NCBI GenBank assembly: GCA_964485855.1
Contig: CAZAKI010000005.1
Coordinates: 1-64,000, forward strand
Origin: UBA993 sp964485855
GTDB taxonomy: Bacteria > Bacillota > Dethiobacteria > DTU022
DNA: 64,000 nucleotides
Direction: 5' to 3'
Positions 53,389-62,514 of this stretch are shown here, one piece after another. The stretch's first letter is position 1. Each line of letters starts with the position of its first letter. The notes under the pieces are model-generated. The model saw nothing but the letters and a program-made list of their open reading frames with translations. It had not been told where the DNA came from and did not search any database. The translations under genes and the position numbers were made by a program.

Positions 53389-54524
53389 TGGATAAAAAGC
53401 AACTGCGACAAGATAGAAGGCGATTTGAAGTTTTACCCGGTGAGGGAAAGAGATTTAGTTTCAGCAGCCTTAAAGAAGCTTTGATTTTTTATGCTTTTCT
53501 ACTTCTTGTCTTGGTTGTTCTGGCACAGATAGCTTACCATTGGCTTGGCGATCAATTCCAGACTTGGAGATTGGGTATTATAGAAGCAGAACCCGGTTTA
53601 ATGCAACAGCAAATTGCAGTAACCGGAGTGATTACTCGTAACGAAACAGTGGTTAATGCTCCGGTCAATGGCGTAATACTCAGGCTTGCCGCTTTAGGAG
53701 AGCGAGCGCCGGTCGGTTTTGAGCTGGCCAGAATCGGGCAGCTCAGTTCGGCAGAGTTTGAGCTGCTTAAAGAAACTGAAGAAAACGAAGTTAGCAGGAA
53801 ACTGTGGGGATCCATTCAGCAGTACTGGCAGCAAGCATTCGACGCTGAAAAAGAACCAGAAATGACGGAGGAAGCAGGAGAAGATTGGATTTTCAGCGCT
53901 GTTAAAATAGTGACCAGTCCAGAGGCTGGCTTTGTTTCGTATTATCTTGATTCGTGGGAGAAATTTAACGGTCCGCTCTATTTGACTGCTAAAGAGTTGG
54001 AAACAGAACCACCAACCGGAAGATATACGGTCGAGGGTGAGTTGGTCGAGCAGGGACAGCCGATTTTAAAAATTGTAGATAACTGGCGATGGTATTTTAA
54101 TCTAGTTCTACCTTTACATCCGGGAAAGACGATTAGGGCAATGCCTGAAATTGCTCTGGAATTTGATTTATCCCCTGGCGAAATTATTCAGGGGAGCCTG
54201 ATTAATTCTGAAGTTGATGAAGATTTACAGGAGGTTCGATTAACTTACCAGATAGAAAGGCAGCTTCCCGGTTTCGATTTAGCCCGGATCGCCGTGGCGA
54301 CTTTGCTCTATGAGCAGAAGAGCGGTATAATTGTGCCTGAAGAAGCAGTTATTAACCGCGATCACAGCACAGGTGTTTATGTCAGTCAACATGGAAGGAT
54401 TGTTTTTGTTCCGGTTACGGTTGTGGAGAAGCAAGATGAATATTTAATGATCGAAGGGATTGAACCGCACAGCCTGATTATAACCCGGCCGGATTTGGTT
54501 ACTGAAGGTCAAAGATTAAATTAA
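53388..54524 (+). CDS. HlyD-like membrane-anchored protein of the ylm cluster
   Basis: The 378-residue protein has a charged N-terminal tail, one membrane helix (about residues 33-50), and an extracytoplasmic part with a lipoyl/barrel-sandwich-like segment (VTGVITRNETVVNAPVNGVI near 77-96, then a second half near 215-230 and VPEEAVINRDHSTGVYVS near 320-337). This resembles HlyD adaptor proteins, but there is no partner transporter gene. A similar gene is common between ylmD and ylmE in Clostridia; its job is unknown. GTG 53388 overlaps the upstream TAG by one base. Confidence 0.7.
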   Translation: MDKKQLRQDRRRFEVLPGEGKRFSFSSLKEALIFYAFLLLVLVVLAQIAYHWLGDQFQTWRLGIIEAEPGLMQQQIAVTGVITRNETVVNAPVNGVILRLAALGERAPVGFELARIGQLSSAEFELLKETEENEVSRKLWGSIQQYWQQAFDAEKEPEMTEEAGEDWIFSAVKIVTSPEAGFVSYYLDSWEKFNGPLYLTAKELETEPPTGRYTVEGELVEQGQPILKIVDNWRWYFNLVLPLHPGKTIRAMPEIALEFDLSPGEIIQGSLINSEVDEDLQEVRLTYQIERQLPGFDLARIAVATLLYEQKSGIIVPEEAVINRDHSTGVYVSQHGRIVFVPVTVVEKQDEYLMIEGIEPHSLIITRPDLVTEGQRLN

Positions 54525-54545
54525 GGGGTTCACCCGGAGGGTTAG

Positions 54546-55214
54546 ATGTTAAATTTAGAAAGCAATTATCAAAAAGTTAAGTCAGCTATTGCCTCAGCTG
54601 CCGAGCGGGTGGGGCGAGATCCCCTTTCCGTCCAGTTGGTAGCCGTAACGAAAACGGTGGGGATCGAAACAGTTCAGGCGGCATTTTCCCTGGGGATGGC
54701 TGATTTTGGCGAAAACAGGGTTCAGGATGCTGTTGAAAAAGTAACAGCCCTGCCTGAAGCTAACTGGCACTTTATTGGTCATTTGCAGTCGAACAAGGTA
54801 AAAGATGTACTGCCCTCTTTCAAATTGATCCACTCACTTGATCGGCGATCCCTGGCTGTTGCTTTGCAGAAATGGGCCAAAAAAATGAATCTGGAGGTAA
54901 GTGTATTAATTCAAGTCAATGTATCCGGAGAAAAGAGCAAATTCGGTCTGGCCCCTCAGGAACTGCCGGAGTATCTAAAGTATCTCTGCACTTTAGATCG
55001 GATCAAACCGTGCGGGTTAATGACGATGGCACCCTATGTTGATCACGCTGAACAAGTAAGACCTTTTTTCCGGCATTTACGGCAGCTTCGTGATTTACAC
55101 AGTGAAGATCTACCCGGTCTCAGAGAACTCTCAATGGGGATGACCAATGATTATCAGGTGGCAGTGGAAGAAGGCGCAACTATTGTCAGGATTGGCAGTG
55201 CAATTTTCTCTTAA
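54546..55214 (+). CDS. ylmE: YggS-family PLP homeostasis protein (YlmE)
   Basis: A single-domain alanine-racemase-fold PLP protein of 222 residues thought to control pyridoxal phosphate supply. The PLP lysine is in LVAVTKTVG near residue 31-39. FGENRVQDAVEK near 54, WHFIGHLQSNK near 73-83, and LSMGMTNDYQVAVEEGAT near 195-212 are diagnostic. ATG 54546 follows CCGGAGGGTTAG. The next gene in most Bacillota, sepF, is missing. Confidence 0.94.
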   Translation: MLNLESNYQKVKSAIASAAERVGRDPLSVQLVAVTKTVGIETVQAAFSLGMADFGENRVQDAVEKVTALPEANWHFIGHLQSNKVKDVLPSFKLIHSLDRRSLAVALQKWAKKMNLEVSVLIQVNVSGEKSKFGLAPQELPEYLKYLCTLDRIKPCGLMTMAPYVDHAEQVRPFFRHLRQLRDLHSEDLPGLRELSMGMTNDYQVAVEEGATIVRIGSAIFS

Positions 55215-55258
55215 TTGAGGCTGCTCTTAAGCATCACTATAATTATTAATATTGGCAG

Positions 55259-55552
55259 GTGATAGACATCAGATACGCTGCAGAAGGCATTCTCTTTTTT
55301 TTCCAGATTTATAACATCGTGATCTTTGCGCGGATTATTCTGTCCTGGTTTGTGGTTGGAGGAACCGTTAACCCAACAGTCTCTTCGCTTTACCGTGTGG
55401 TTTATGGATTAACCGAGCCTCTATTGGCTCCGATCAGGAAATTAATTCCGCCGATTAGAGTGGGTATGGGTTATCTTGATCTTTCGCCACTTATTTTATT
55501 GGTCTTGATCAGCCTGGCCAGGCAGATGGTTTATCGTTTCCTCTTTTTTTAA
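55259..55552 (+). CDS. ylmG: YggT-family membrane protein (YlmG)
   Basis: A 97-residue protein with two membrane helices (about residues 8-30 and 72-92) flanking the YggT motif: ARIILSWF near residue 24-31 and LYRVVYGLTEPLLAPIRKLI near 44-63. Related proteins affect cell or chloroplast division and nucleoid spacing in some organisms. The GTG start has only a weak ribosome site, and translation may depend on upstream genes. Position between ylmE and ylmH is conserved. Confidence 0.88.
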   Translation: MIDIRYAAEGILFFFQIYNIVIFARIILSWFVVGGTVNPTVSSLYRVVYGLTEPLLAPIRKLIPPIRVGMGYLDLSPLILLVLISLARQMVYRFLFF

Positions 55553-55583
55553 ACTATAAATATGATTCAACGGGAGTAAATCC

Positions 55584-56351
55584 ATGGTTGAAAAGGCGCC
55601 GCTATTGGATGCGGAAAAAAAATGGCTGCAGCACTTCGAACGTAAACTGCATGAAATCAATGGAAAGAGGCCATTGACTTCATCTTTCCTTGATCCCCGC
55701 CAGCTCGAGCTTGCTGAAGCAAAGCTGAATGAAGCAAAGAGTTTTTCCTACACCGTTTATGGTGGATATCCTGATGCAGAGCGGAATTTGTTGTTCATTT
55801 ATCCTGCTCAGCAAAAAGCGCGCTTACCGGAATTAGATGTTGTTCAGGTAAGCTGGGACAACCAGTACAATCGGATTAGCCATCGCGATCTTTTAGGAGC
55901 AGTCCTTTCTCTTGGATTGAAGCGTGACCAGGTTGGCGATATTGTTTTAACAGAAGAAGGACAGGCCTACTTATTCCTGGTATCAGGAAAAGGTAAATAC
56001 ATATGCACCAACATGTCCGAGGTTAATAAAAGTAAGGTTAGCTGTGAGCCAATCGAGATTGGACAACTGCCGCTCCCGCGAGATGATAGCCGGGAAATCA
56101 GGGGAACAGTAGCCAGCTTACGACTCGATGCCATTGTTTCAATGGGGTTTAAGCTGCCGCGTTCGCGGGTGGTCTTGCTCGTAAAAGCAGGATTAGCCAG
56201 GGTAAATTGGCGTCCTGTCAATTCGCCATCCCTGCAGCTTAACGAAGGCGATCAAATTTCACTTAGGGGGCGGGGCCGTTTAGTTGTTGATACTATTGAG
56301 GGAGAGACGCGCAAAGGGAGGATTCACCTGAAACTGAAGAGATATCTTTAA
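55584..56351 (+). CDS. ylmH: S4-domain RNA-binding protein YlmH
   Basis: The 255-residue protein ends with an S4 RNA-binding domain (LRLDAIVSMGFKLPRSRVVL near 173-192, then VKAGLARVNWRPV and LNEGDQISLRGRGRL near 220-234). In Bacillus subtilis YlmH has been linked to ribosome-associated quality control by binding peptidyl-tRNA on stalled large subunits. rqcH, another factor of that pathway, is at the end of this window. ATG 55584 follows ACGGGAG. Confidence 0.9.
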   Translation: MVEKAPLLDAEKKWLQHFERKLHEINGKRPLTSSFLDPRQLELAEAKLNEAKSFSYTVYGGYPDAERNLLFIYPAQQKARLPELDVVQVSWDNQYNRISHRDLLGAVLSLGLKRDQVGDIVLTEEGQAYLFLVSGKGKYICTNMSEVNKSKVSCEPIEIGQLPLPRDDSREIRGTVASLRLDAIVSMGFKLPRSRVVLLVKAGLARVNWRPVNSPSLQLNEGDQISLRGRGRLVVDTIEGETRKGRIHLKLKRYL

Positions 56352-56432
56352 AGCTTAACGAAATAGATTTTTAAATGGTGAGTAGAGACATAGACTAGGC
56401 CAGATAACATTTTTAGATAGGGAGTGCTAAAA

Positions 56433-57017
56433 ATGACCATTACCCCGAATGATATCCAGAAAAAACAGTTTGAAAGAGCGTTCAGGGGATATGAAATCGA
56501 AGATGTTGATGACTTTCTCGATCAGATTGCCAGGGACTTAGAACAGCTGATGCGCGAGAATACCGATTTAAAGGATCAAGTGGAACAGCTGAAAGAGAAA
56601 AATAAAAGTTATCAAAAGATGGAAGAAACAATGCATAATGCAATTGTTGTAGCCCAGGAAACGGCTGAAGAAGTTAAGCAAAATGCTAAACGGGAAGCAG
56701 AGCTAATCAAAAAAGAAGCCGAACGGGATGCAAAACAAGTTTTAGAGGATTCCCGCTGCAGGATCAGCAAATTGCTGGTTGAGCACGAAGAGCTGCTGAA
56801 AAGAGCACGGGTTTTTAAAATGCGCTTTCGCTCCTTCATGGAATCTCAACTGGTTGCCCTTGATAGTGAATCCTGGTTGGAAGAACAAAAACCGCATCAA
56901 CATATCGTGCCGAGTAATCAGGACAATGAAAAATTGGGCGGATTGAACGGCAAAGATCAGCCTAGTGACCCTGTTTCTTTTAACGGGGACAAGATGATCA
57001 GTCCTAAAGAAAGTTAA
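56433..57017 (+). CDS. divIVA: Cell division/polarity protein DivIVA
   Basis: A coiled-coil protein that senses curved membrane at poles and septa. The 194-residue protein has the conserved N-terminal lipid-binding domain (TPNDIQKKQFERAFRGYE near residue 4-21 and VDDFLDQIARDLEQL near 25-39), then long coiled coil to about 145 and a disordered tail. ATG 56433 follows TAGGGAGTG; the frame has a GTG at 56424 inside that site. Last gene of the ylm group before ileS. Confidence 0.94.
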   Translation: MTITPNDIQKKQFERAFRGYEIEDVDDFLDQIARDLEQLMRENTDLKDQVEQLKEKNKSYQKMEETMHNAIVVAQETAEEVKQNAKREAELIKKEAERDAKQVLEDSRCRISKLLVEHEELLKRARVFKMRFRSFMESQLVALDSESWLEEQKPHQHIVPSNQDNEKLGGLNGKDQPSDPVSFNGDKMISPKES

Positions 57018-57026
57018 TCCGGTTTA

Positions 57027-57055
57027 TTGCTTTTATCATCCGGTCATGCTAAAAT
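57027..57055 (+). promoter_or_regulatory. Promoter of the ileS T-box leader
   Basis: TTGCTT at 57027-57032, a 17-base spacer, TAAAAT at 57050-57055. It begins ten bases after the divIVA stop and directly precedes the T-box stem I, so transcription should start near 57062. Confidence 0.65.
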
Positions 57056-57061
57056 TTACGT

Positions 57062-57310
57062 CAAGTGCGATGAACGGGACATCAATCCATTGTGACAGCT
57101 TATGAAGAGAGCCGGTGCCAGGTGAAAGTCCGGTTAAGCGGCAGTGTGATTCATCCCCCGGGAGTTTCCGCTCCAAATTCCGTTTTGGAAAAGTAGATGC
57201 GGGCGGTTGCCGCCGTTAAGGGCTTAAAGCATTAAAACCTGTGTAATACAGTGTTATTAGGGTGGTACCGCGGGAGCCAATCTCGCCCCTTCAAGGGGCG
57301 TTTTTTGTTA
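57062..57310 (+). promoter_or_regulatory. T-box riboswitch controlling ileS
   Basis: The 405-base gap before ileS is a T-box leader. The T-box sequence AGGGTGGTACCGCG is at 57259-57272. Stem I contains the AG-rich bulge (GAAGAGAGCC near 57100) and, on its 3' side, GTGATTCATC near 57146-57155, where an ATT or ATC isoleucine specifier is available. A terminator follows: CGCCCC/GGGGCG at 57284-57300 with TTTTTT. Uncharged tRNA-Ile should pair with specifier and T-box, form the antiterminator and allow ileS expression. The remaining 110 bases to ileS hold nothing else that I recognise. Confidence 0.92.
57284..57307 (+). terminator. Terminator of the ileS T-box
   Basis: A six-base-pair GC stem, CGCCCC/GGGGCG, with loop TTCAA and a run of six T. 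It is mutually exclusive with the antiterminator that includes the T-box sequence. Confidence 0.85.
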
Positions 57311-57422
57311 TGGGTCCACGGTAACCGATGATCCCGGTTTGAACGATTTCTGTAATCAATTAGGCTCTAGAGACTAATTTTAAAAAAGAGATCGTCGCAA
57401 CAGAAACAGGAGGTATGATCAG

Positions 57423-60182
57423 ATGGACTACCGCGAAACACTAAACCTGCCGCAAACCGAATTTCCGATGCGGGCTAACTTGCCGGTTCGCGAGCCGGAG
57501 ATTTTAGAATTCTGGAAAGCAGTTGATCTAAATAAGCAGGTTCTGGAGGAAAGAAAAGAGGCGCCTCTCTATATCTTACACGACGGCCCTCCCTATGCTA
57601 ACGGGGATATCCACATGGGAACTGCCCTGAACAAAGTATTGAAAGATATTATTAACAAATATAAAACTATGCGTGGCTTTAATACACCTTATGTCCCAGG
57701 GTGGGACACCCATGGTTTGCCGATTGAGCATCAGATTATCAAGACAAAAAAAGTTAACCGCAAGGAAATATCTGACCTTGAATTTCGAAAAATGTGTCGC
57801 GAATATGCTCTTCAGTATGTGAATATTCAGCGTGAACAATTTAAGCGGTTGGGGGTGCGCGGTGATTGGGAAAATCCTTATATGACCCTGATCCCGGCTT
57901 ACGAAGGCCGGCAGATCAAGATTTTTGGCACGATGGCCGACAAAGGTTATATTTACAAGGGAATGAGACCGGTTTACTGGTGTGCCAGTTGTGAAACGGC
58001 GCTGGCTGAAGCTGAAATTGAATATGGCATGAAAACATCCGAGTCGATCTATGTCAAATTTGCTTTGCTTGATGATCATGGATTGCTCGACGGAATAGAT
58101 AATAAGTATTGTTTAATTTGGACCACTACAGCCTGGACCATCCCGGCCAACCTGGCTATTGCTGTTCATGCCGATTTTGACTATGTCCTTGCTGATGCCG
58201 GTAAGGAGCAGTATCTCTTAGCGGAAGGCTTGCTCGAAGAAGTTTCCCGCCTGGCAGGCGCTAAGCAACCCTGGCCGGTAATTAAAAAATTTAAGGGGGC
58301 CGAGCTGGTTGGTATCCGCTGTCGTCATCCCCTGTTTGACCGGGAATCAGTCCTTCTGGTCGGTGAACATGTCACCCTTGAGCAGGGCACTGGCTGTGTG
58401 CACATTGCTCCGGGACATGGACATGAAGACTTTGCCATTGGCCAGGCCAATGATCTCCCAATGCTCAGTCCTCTTGATGATACAGGCGTTTTTACCGATG
58501 AAGCCGGGCCATATTCGGGGATGCGCTACGACAGAGGCGGACAGATGGTGATAGAAGACCTGCAAAAGGAAGGAGCTTTGTTACATTCTGGTCCCTTCGA
58601 ACATCAGTATCCCAATTGTTGGCGTTGCAAACAGCCGGTTCTTTACCGCGCTACGGAACAATGGTTTGCTTCAATTGACGGTTTTCGCAAGGATGCGTTG
58701 GAAGCAATAAAAAAAGTAAAATGGACTCCTTCCTGGGGTGAAGAACGGATCTATAACATGATTGCAGAACGGCAGGATTGGTGTATTTCCCGCCAGCGGG
58801 TCTGGGGTGTGCCGATCCCGATCTTCTATTGTAACAACTGTAATCATTCAATCATCAATCAAGAAACAATTGATGTGGTCAGCGATCTCTTTAGCCGGGA
58901 AGGTTCGGATGCTTGGTTTGCACGCGAGGCCTCCGAAATTCTGCCTTCCGGTTTTAGCTGTCCGCAATGCTCGGGGACTGAATTCTATAAGGAAAAAGAT
59001 ATTATGGATGTCTGGTTTGATTCGGGATCCAGTCACGAAGCTGTTCTCGAGACTCGTTCAGAGCTTAGCTGGCCGGCTGATCTTTACTTGGAAGGTAGTG
59101 ACCAGTATCGTGGTTGGTTTCATTCTTCGCTCTTAACGGCTGTAGCGACGAGAGGTGAACCTCCATATCGGGAGGTGCTGAGTCACGGATGGGTTGTTGA
59201 TGGTGAAGGGAAGAAAATGTCTAAGTCATTGGGCAATGTTATTGCCCCTGAACAGATCATCAAGCAATATGGCGCAGATATTTTAAGATTGTGGGTTTCT
59301 TCAGCTGATTTTACCAGCGATATTCATCTTTCAGCTGATATTCTCAAACAGTTAATAGAGGTTTACCGGAAAATCCGCAACACAACCCGTTTTTTACTGG
59401 GGAATTGTTACGATTTTAATCCTGCTGAAGAAGAATTGCGTTATCAGGATCTGGAGGAGCTTGATCGTTGGGCCTTATATCGCCTGAACAGCCTGATAGA
59501 AAAGATTACCGGTGCCTATGAACGATATGAATATCATCAATTTTTTCATGCCCTGCATAATTTCTGCGTTGTTGATATGAGCAGTTTTTATTTGGATATT
59601 ATTAAAGATCGCCTTTACTGCTCAGCTCCAAATGATCCTTCACGCCGCTCAGCCCAGAAGGTTATGCTTACTATTCTTGAGCAGCTGGTTGTGCTGATGG
59701 CCCCAATACTGACCTTCACGGCTGAAGAACTATGGCAGCACTTGCCCGGTAAGAAAGGGACCAGTATTCAACTGGTTAACTGGCCGGTACCTGATCCGGC
59801 CTGGAATGACAGTCAACTTGGACAACGATGGCAACAGCTGCTTGAAGTGCGGGAAGAAGTAACCTGGGCTCTCGAGCAGGCCAGAAAAGATAAAGTGATC
59901 GGCGGTTCATTGGAAGCAAAAGTCACTGTCTGGGCAGACGGGAAGCTTTACGATCAGTTGCAGTATTTTACTGATCAACTTTCTGCTTACTTCATAGTGT
60001 CTTCTGCCATACTGAAAAAGGGAAATGACAGTGCACCCGGTAATGCCTTGAAAGGACAAAAGATGCCACTTAATATCCTGATCGAAAAATCCGACGGTCA
60101 TAAATGTCCCCGTTGCTGGATTTTTACAACGGTAGAGGATGAGTTATGTCCGCGTTGCCACCGGGTGGTGGCTGAACTTTAG
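57423..60182 (+). CDS. ileS: Isoleucyl-tRNA synthetase
   Basis: A class I synthetase of 919 residues. It has PYANGDIHMGTALNK near residue 57-71 (the HIGH motif, here HMGT), the CP1 editing domain (TTAWTIPANLAI near 234-245), KKMSKSLGN near 598-606, and a C-terminal zinc finger with CPRCW and CPRC near 895-915. The bacterial-type zinc finger and size point to the mupirocin-sensitive (type 1) form, which is inference. ATG 57423 follows ACAGGAGG. Expression is under the T-box. Confidence 0.95.
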   Translation: MDYRETLNLPQTEFPMRANLPVREPEILEFWKAVDLNKQVLEERKEAPLYILHDGPPYANGDIHMGTALNKVLKDIINKYKTMRGFNTPYVPGWDTHGLPIEHQIIKTKKVNRKEISDLEFRKMCREYALQYVNIQREQFKRLGVRGDWENPYMTLIPAYEGRQIKIFGTMADKGYIYKGMRPVYWCASCETALAEAEIEYGMKTSESIYVKFALLDDHGLLDGIDNKYCLIWTTTAWTIPANLAIAVHADFDYVLADAGKEQYLLAEGLLEEVSRLAGAKQPWPVIKKFKGAELVGIRCRHPLFDRESVLLVGEHVTLEQGTGCVHIAPGHGHEDFAIGQANDLPMLSPLDDTGVFTDEAGPYSGMRYDRGGQMVIEDLQKEGALLHSGPFEHQYPNCWRCKQPVLYRATEQWFASIDGFRKDALEAIKKVKWTPSWGEERIYNMIAERQDWCISRQRVWGVPIPIFYCNNCNHSIINQETIDVVSDLFSREGSDAWFAREASEILPSGFSCPQCSGTEFYKEKDIMDVWFDSGSSHEAVLETRSELSWPADLYLEGSDQYRGWFHSSLLTAVATRGEPPYREVLSHGWVVDGEGKKMSKSLGNVIAPEQIIKQYGADILRLWVSSADFTSDIHLSADILKQLIEVYRKIRNTTRFLLGNCYDFNPAEEELRYQDLEELDRWALYRLNSLIEKITGAYERYEYHQFFHALHNFCVVDMSSFYLDIIKDRLYCSAPNDPSRRSAQKVMLTILEQLVVLMAPILTFTAEELWQHLPGKKGTSIQLVNWPVPDPAWNDSQLGQRWQQLLEVREEVTWALEQARKDKVIGGSLEAKVTVWADGKLYDQLQYFTDQLSAYFIVSSAILKKGNDSAPGNALKGQKMPLNILIEKSDGHKCPRCWIFTTVEDELCPRCHRVVAEL

Positions 60183-60305
60183 TTGCTGCAGATAAAAAAG
60201 CTGATACTTTAAACGATTAAGTTAACCAGAGTGTTTTACGGCTCAACAGATGATTTATATGTCGGTAAAACCTGAAGATCAGCATGATATTTTTTGAGGA
60301 AAGAT

Positions 60306-60776
60306 GTGGTTCAGTTGCGCCTATTAATCACCGCAGTCCTGGTTGTATTAGCCGATCAGGTTAGTAAATATTTGGTTGTTATGCAGATGGAGGTCGGAGA
60401 CTCCATTGTCCTGATCAGAGACTTCTTGCATTTGACCTACGTGCTTAATCCCGGGGCAGCTTTCGGTATGTTACCCTACCAAACCCTGTTTTTTGTGATT
60501 ATAACTGTTTTTGTCATTATTTTTATCGTTTATTATTACCGAATTTTATCCTCTGATCACCGGTTGCTCCGTCTGGCGCTTGCCTTACAACTGGGAGGGG
60601 CAATTGGCAACCTGATTGACAGGTTAAGAACAGGTTATGTGATCGATTTTATTGATTTTAAGATCTGGCCTCCTGTTTTTAACTTGGCCGATTCGGCGAT
60701 CGTAATCGGTATCGGCTTGTTTGTGATCGCATACTGGCAAGATGATTTATTCAAAGGCTCTCAGGAGGTGAACTGA
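60306..60776 (+). CDS. lspA: Prolipoprotein signal peptidase
   Basis: An aspartyl protease in the membrane that removes lipoprotein signal peptides after lipidation. The 156-residue protein has four membrane helices, with LADQVSKY near residue 16-23, the first catalytic aspartate in GNLIDRL near 104-110 and the second in FNLADSAI near 124-131. GTG 60306 is preferred after GAGGAAAG; the frame also opens with a TTG at 60294. The stop overlaps the lgt start. Confidence 0.95.
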   Translation: MVQLRLLITAVLVVLADQVSKYLVVMQMEVGDSIVLIRDFLHLTYVLNPGAAFGMLPYQTLFFVIITVFVIIFIVYYYRILSSDHRLLRLALALQLGGAIGNLIDRLRTGYVIDFIDFKIWPPVFNLADSAIVIGIGLFVIAYWQDDLFKGSQEVN

Positions 60777-61549
60777 TGTACCCGGAACTTTTTCAAATTG
60801 GCAGTCTTACCGTTCATTCATACGGCTTGATGATGGCCCTGGGTATCCTGATTGCTACCCTGGCTCTTCAGCGGGAAGCGCCTCGGGAAGGGATCAATCC
60901 CGATCATCTTCTTGAAGCGGTAATTGTGGCTGCTTTTTTTGGTCTGATCGGATCAAGAATTCTCTACATTCTGCTGCATTGGCAATATTATGCCAGTCAG
61001 CCTCTTAAATTGATCTTTACTCAGTTTGAAGGACTAACATTTTACGGGGCTCTTTTCGGCGGAATTTTGGCGCTATTAATCTGGAGCTATTGGCGAAAGA
61101 TCAGTTTTCTCAAAATGGCAGATCTGCTAGCCCCCTACTTGGCTCTCGGTTACGCTTTCGGTAGGATCGGCTGTTTTCTTAATGGCTGTTGTTATGGAAA
61201 AGAGTCAAGCGTGCCCTGGGCTCTGCCGATTAACATGTCCGATCCCATCCTGCGCCATCCAGTCCAGCTTTATGCTGTCCTCGGTGGGTTGATCATCTTT
61301 GTGCTCCTTAAAATATTGCGTCCCAAGAGGCCATTTGTTGGTTTTAGTACGCTGGCTCTCTTGGCGCTTTACGGAATACTCAGGTTTATTACCGAATTCT
61401 TCCGGCATGGCTATGAAACATCATTTGGTCTTACCACGGCGCAGATCTTTAGTCTTGCTCTTAGCTTGCTGGCATTGGCAATGATAGCCCTGATCTGCTA
61501 TCTGCGGCCTAATGCCCAAGTGGAGAAAAAAAAGAGCAGAGCCAAATAA
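60776..61549 (+). CDS. lgt: Phosphatidylglycerol--prolipoprotein diacylglyceryl transferase
   Basis: It attaches diacylglycerol to the lipobox cysteine, the step before LspA. The 257-residue membrane protein has SYGLMMALG near residue 15-23, LTFYGALFGGIL near 82-93 and the signature GRIGCFLNGCCYGK near 129-142, with HPVQLY near 161. ATG 60776 overlaps the lspA stop by one base. The two consecutive lipoprotein enzymes together make a small operon with rluD. Confidence 0.95.
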   Translation: MYPELFQIGSLTVHSYGLMMALGILIATLALQREAPREGINPDHLLEAVIVAAFFGLIGSRILYILLHWQYYASQPLKLIFTQFEGLTFYGALFGGILALLIWSYWRKISFLKMADLLAPYLALGYAFGRIGCFLNGCCYGKESSVPWALPINMSDPILRHPVQLYAVLGGLIIFVLLKILRPKRPFVGFSTLALLALYGILRFITEFFRHGYETSFGLTTAQIFSLALSLLALAMIALICYLRPNAQVEKKKSRAK

Positions 61550-61550
61550 A

Positions 61551-62492
61551 ATGAATAAGCATCAATTAGAGCGGGTACTCCGTTTCAGAGCTGATGTTGG
61601 GGGAAAAAGACTTGATCTTTTTCTTGCTGAAGCGGCTGCAGATCTATCCCGTAATCGGATTCAAAAATTGATCGAAGCAGGAGAGGTCCTGGTCAATGAC
61701 CGTCCCTGCCATAATAAACATTACCAGGTGCAGGCAGAAGATCTAATTTCCTGTCAAATACCACTAGCGCAACAAATGAAAGCCGACCCGGAAGTTATTC
61801 CCCTGAAGATCATTTTTGAGGACCAGGATTTGCTGGTGATCGATAAACCGCCTGGCATGGTTGTTCATCCCGCCCCCGGGCATCGTGGTGGAACCCTGGT
61901 TAATGCGTTATTGCACCACTGCAGGGATCTTTCCGGTATCGGCGGGGTGAACAGGCCGGGTATTGTTCACCGGCTTGATAAAGATACCAGCGGCTTGCTG
62001 ATTGTGGCAAAAAACGATTATGCCCACAATGATCTGGCAGCACAATTGAAAGCGCGTTTGATTCAGCGCTACTATCTTGCCCTTGTTTGTGGCAAGGTTC
62101 TTCCCCGACTGGGACGGATTGAAGCTCCGGTTGGCAGGGATCCGCGGAATCGAAAAAAAATGGCCATTGTTGCCGGTGGGCGTCATGCAGTGAGCAGCTA
62201 TAAAGTGATCAAAGATTATCATTATTGCAGCTTGTTGAAGTTAAAGCTTGAAACAGGTAGAACTCACCAGATACGTGTGCACCTTTCTCACCTCGGTTAT
62301 CCGGTAATCGGCGATTATGTTTATGGTTCCGGCAATTGTGCCGGGTTACCCGATGAATTGCTTTTTCAACACGCCCTCCATGCTTACAGGCTTGCTTTTA
62401 AACATCCGCGCAGCGAGGAGCAGCTGGATTTTATCGCGCCGTTGCATTCCTCATTCCGTGCCGTTATTCATTATTTGGCCGGCCGGAATTAA
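61551..62492 (+). CDS. rluD: RluD-family 23S rRNA pseudouridine synthase
   Basis: The 313-residue protein has an N-terminal S4 domain (GGKRLDLFLAEAAADLSRNRIQKLIEAG, split at residues 13-40) and the catalytic domain with HRLDKDTSGLLIVAKN near 140-155, where the aspartate is the nucleophile, and TGRTHQIRVH near 230-239. ATG 61551, just after the lgt stop, gives the family start but has no strong ribosome site; a start at 61512 inside lgt is less likely. Exact target uridines cannot be told apart from sequence (RluA/RluC/RluD group). Confidence 0.92.
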   Translation: MNKHQLERVLRFRADVGGKRLDLFLAEAAADLSRNRIQKLIEAGEVLVNDRPCHNKHYQVQAEDLISCQIPLAQQMKADPEVIPLKIIFEDQDLLVIDKPPGMVVHPAPGHRGGTLVNALLHHCRDLSGIGGVNRPGIVHRLDKDTSGLLIVAKNDYAHNDLAAQLKARLIQRYYLALVCGKVLPRLGRIEAPVGRDPRNRKKMAIVAGGRHAVSSYKVIKDYHYCSLLKLKLETGRTHQIRVHLSHLGYPVIGDYVYGSGNCAGLPDELLFQHALHAYRLAFKHPRSEEQLDFIAPLHSSFRAVIHYLAGRN

Positions 62493-62514
62493 GGAACGTT
62501 AAAATATCGACAGA

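Noticed and set aside
57590..57635. IleRS HIGH motif reads HMGT, possibly a defective site
   Set aside because: To my recollection, variants with T in the fourth position occur in clostridial IleRS, and KMSKS, the editing domain and the zinc finger are intact.
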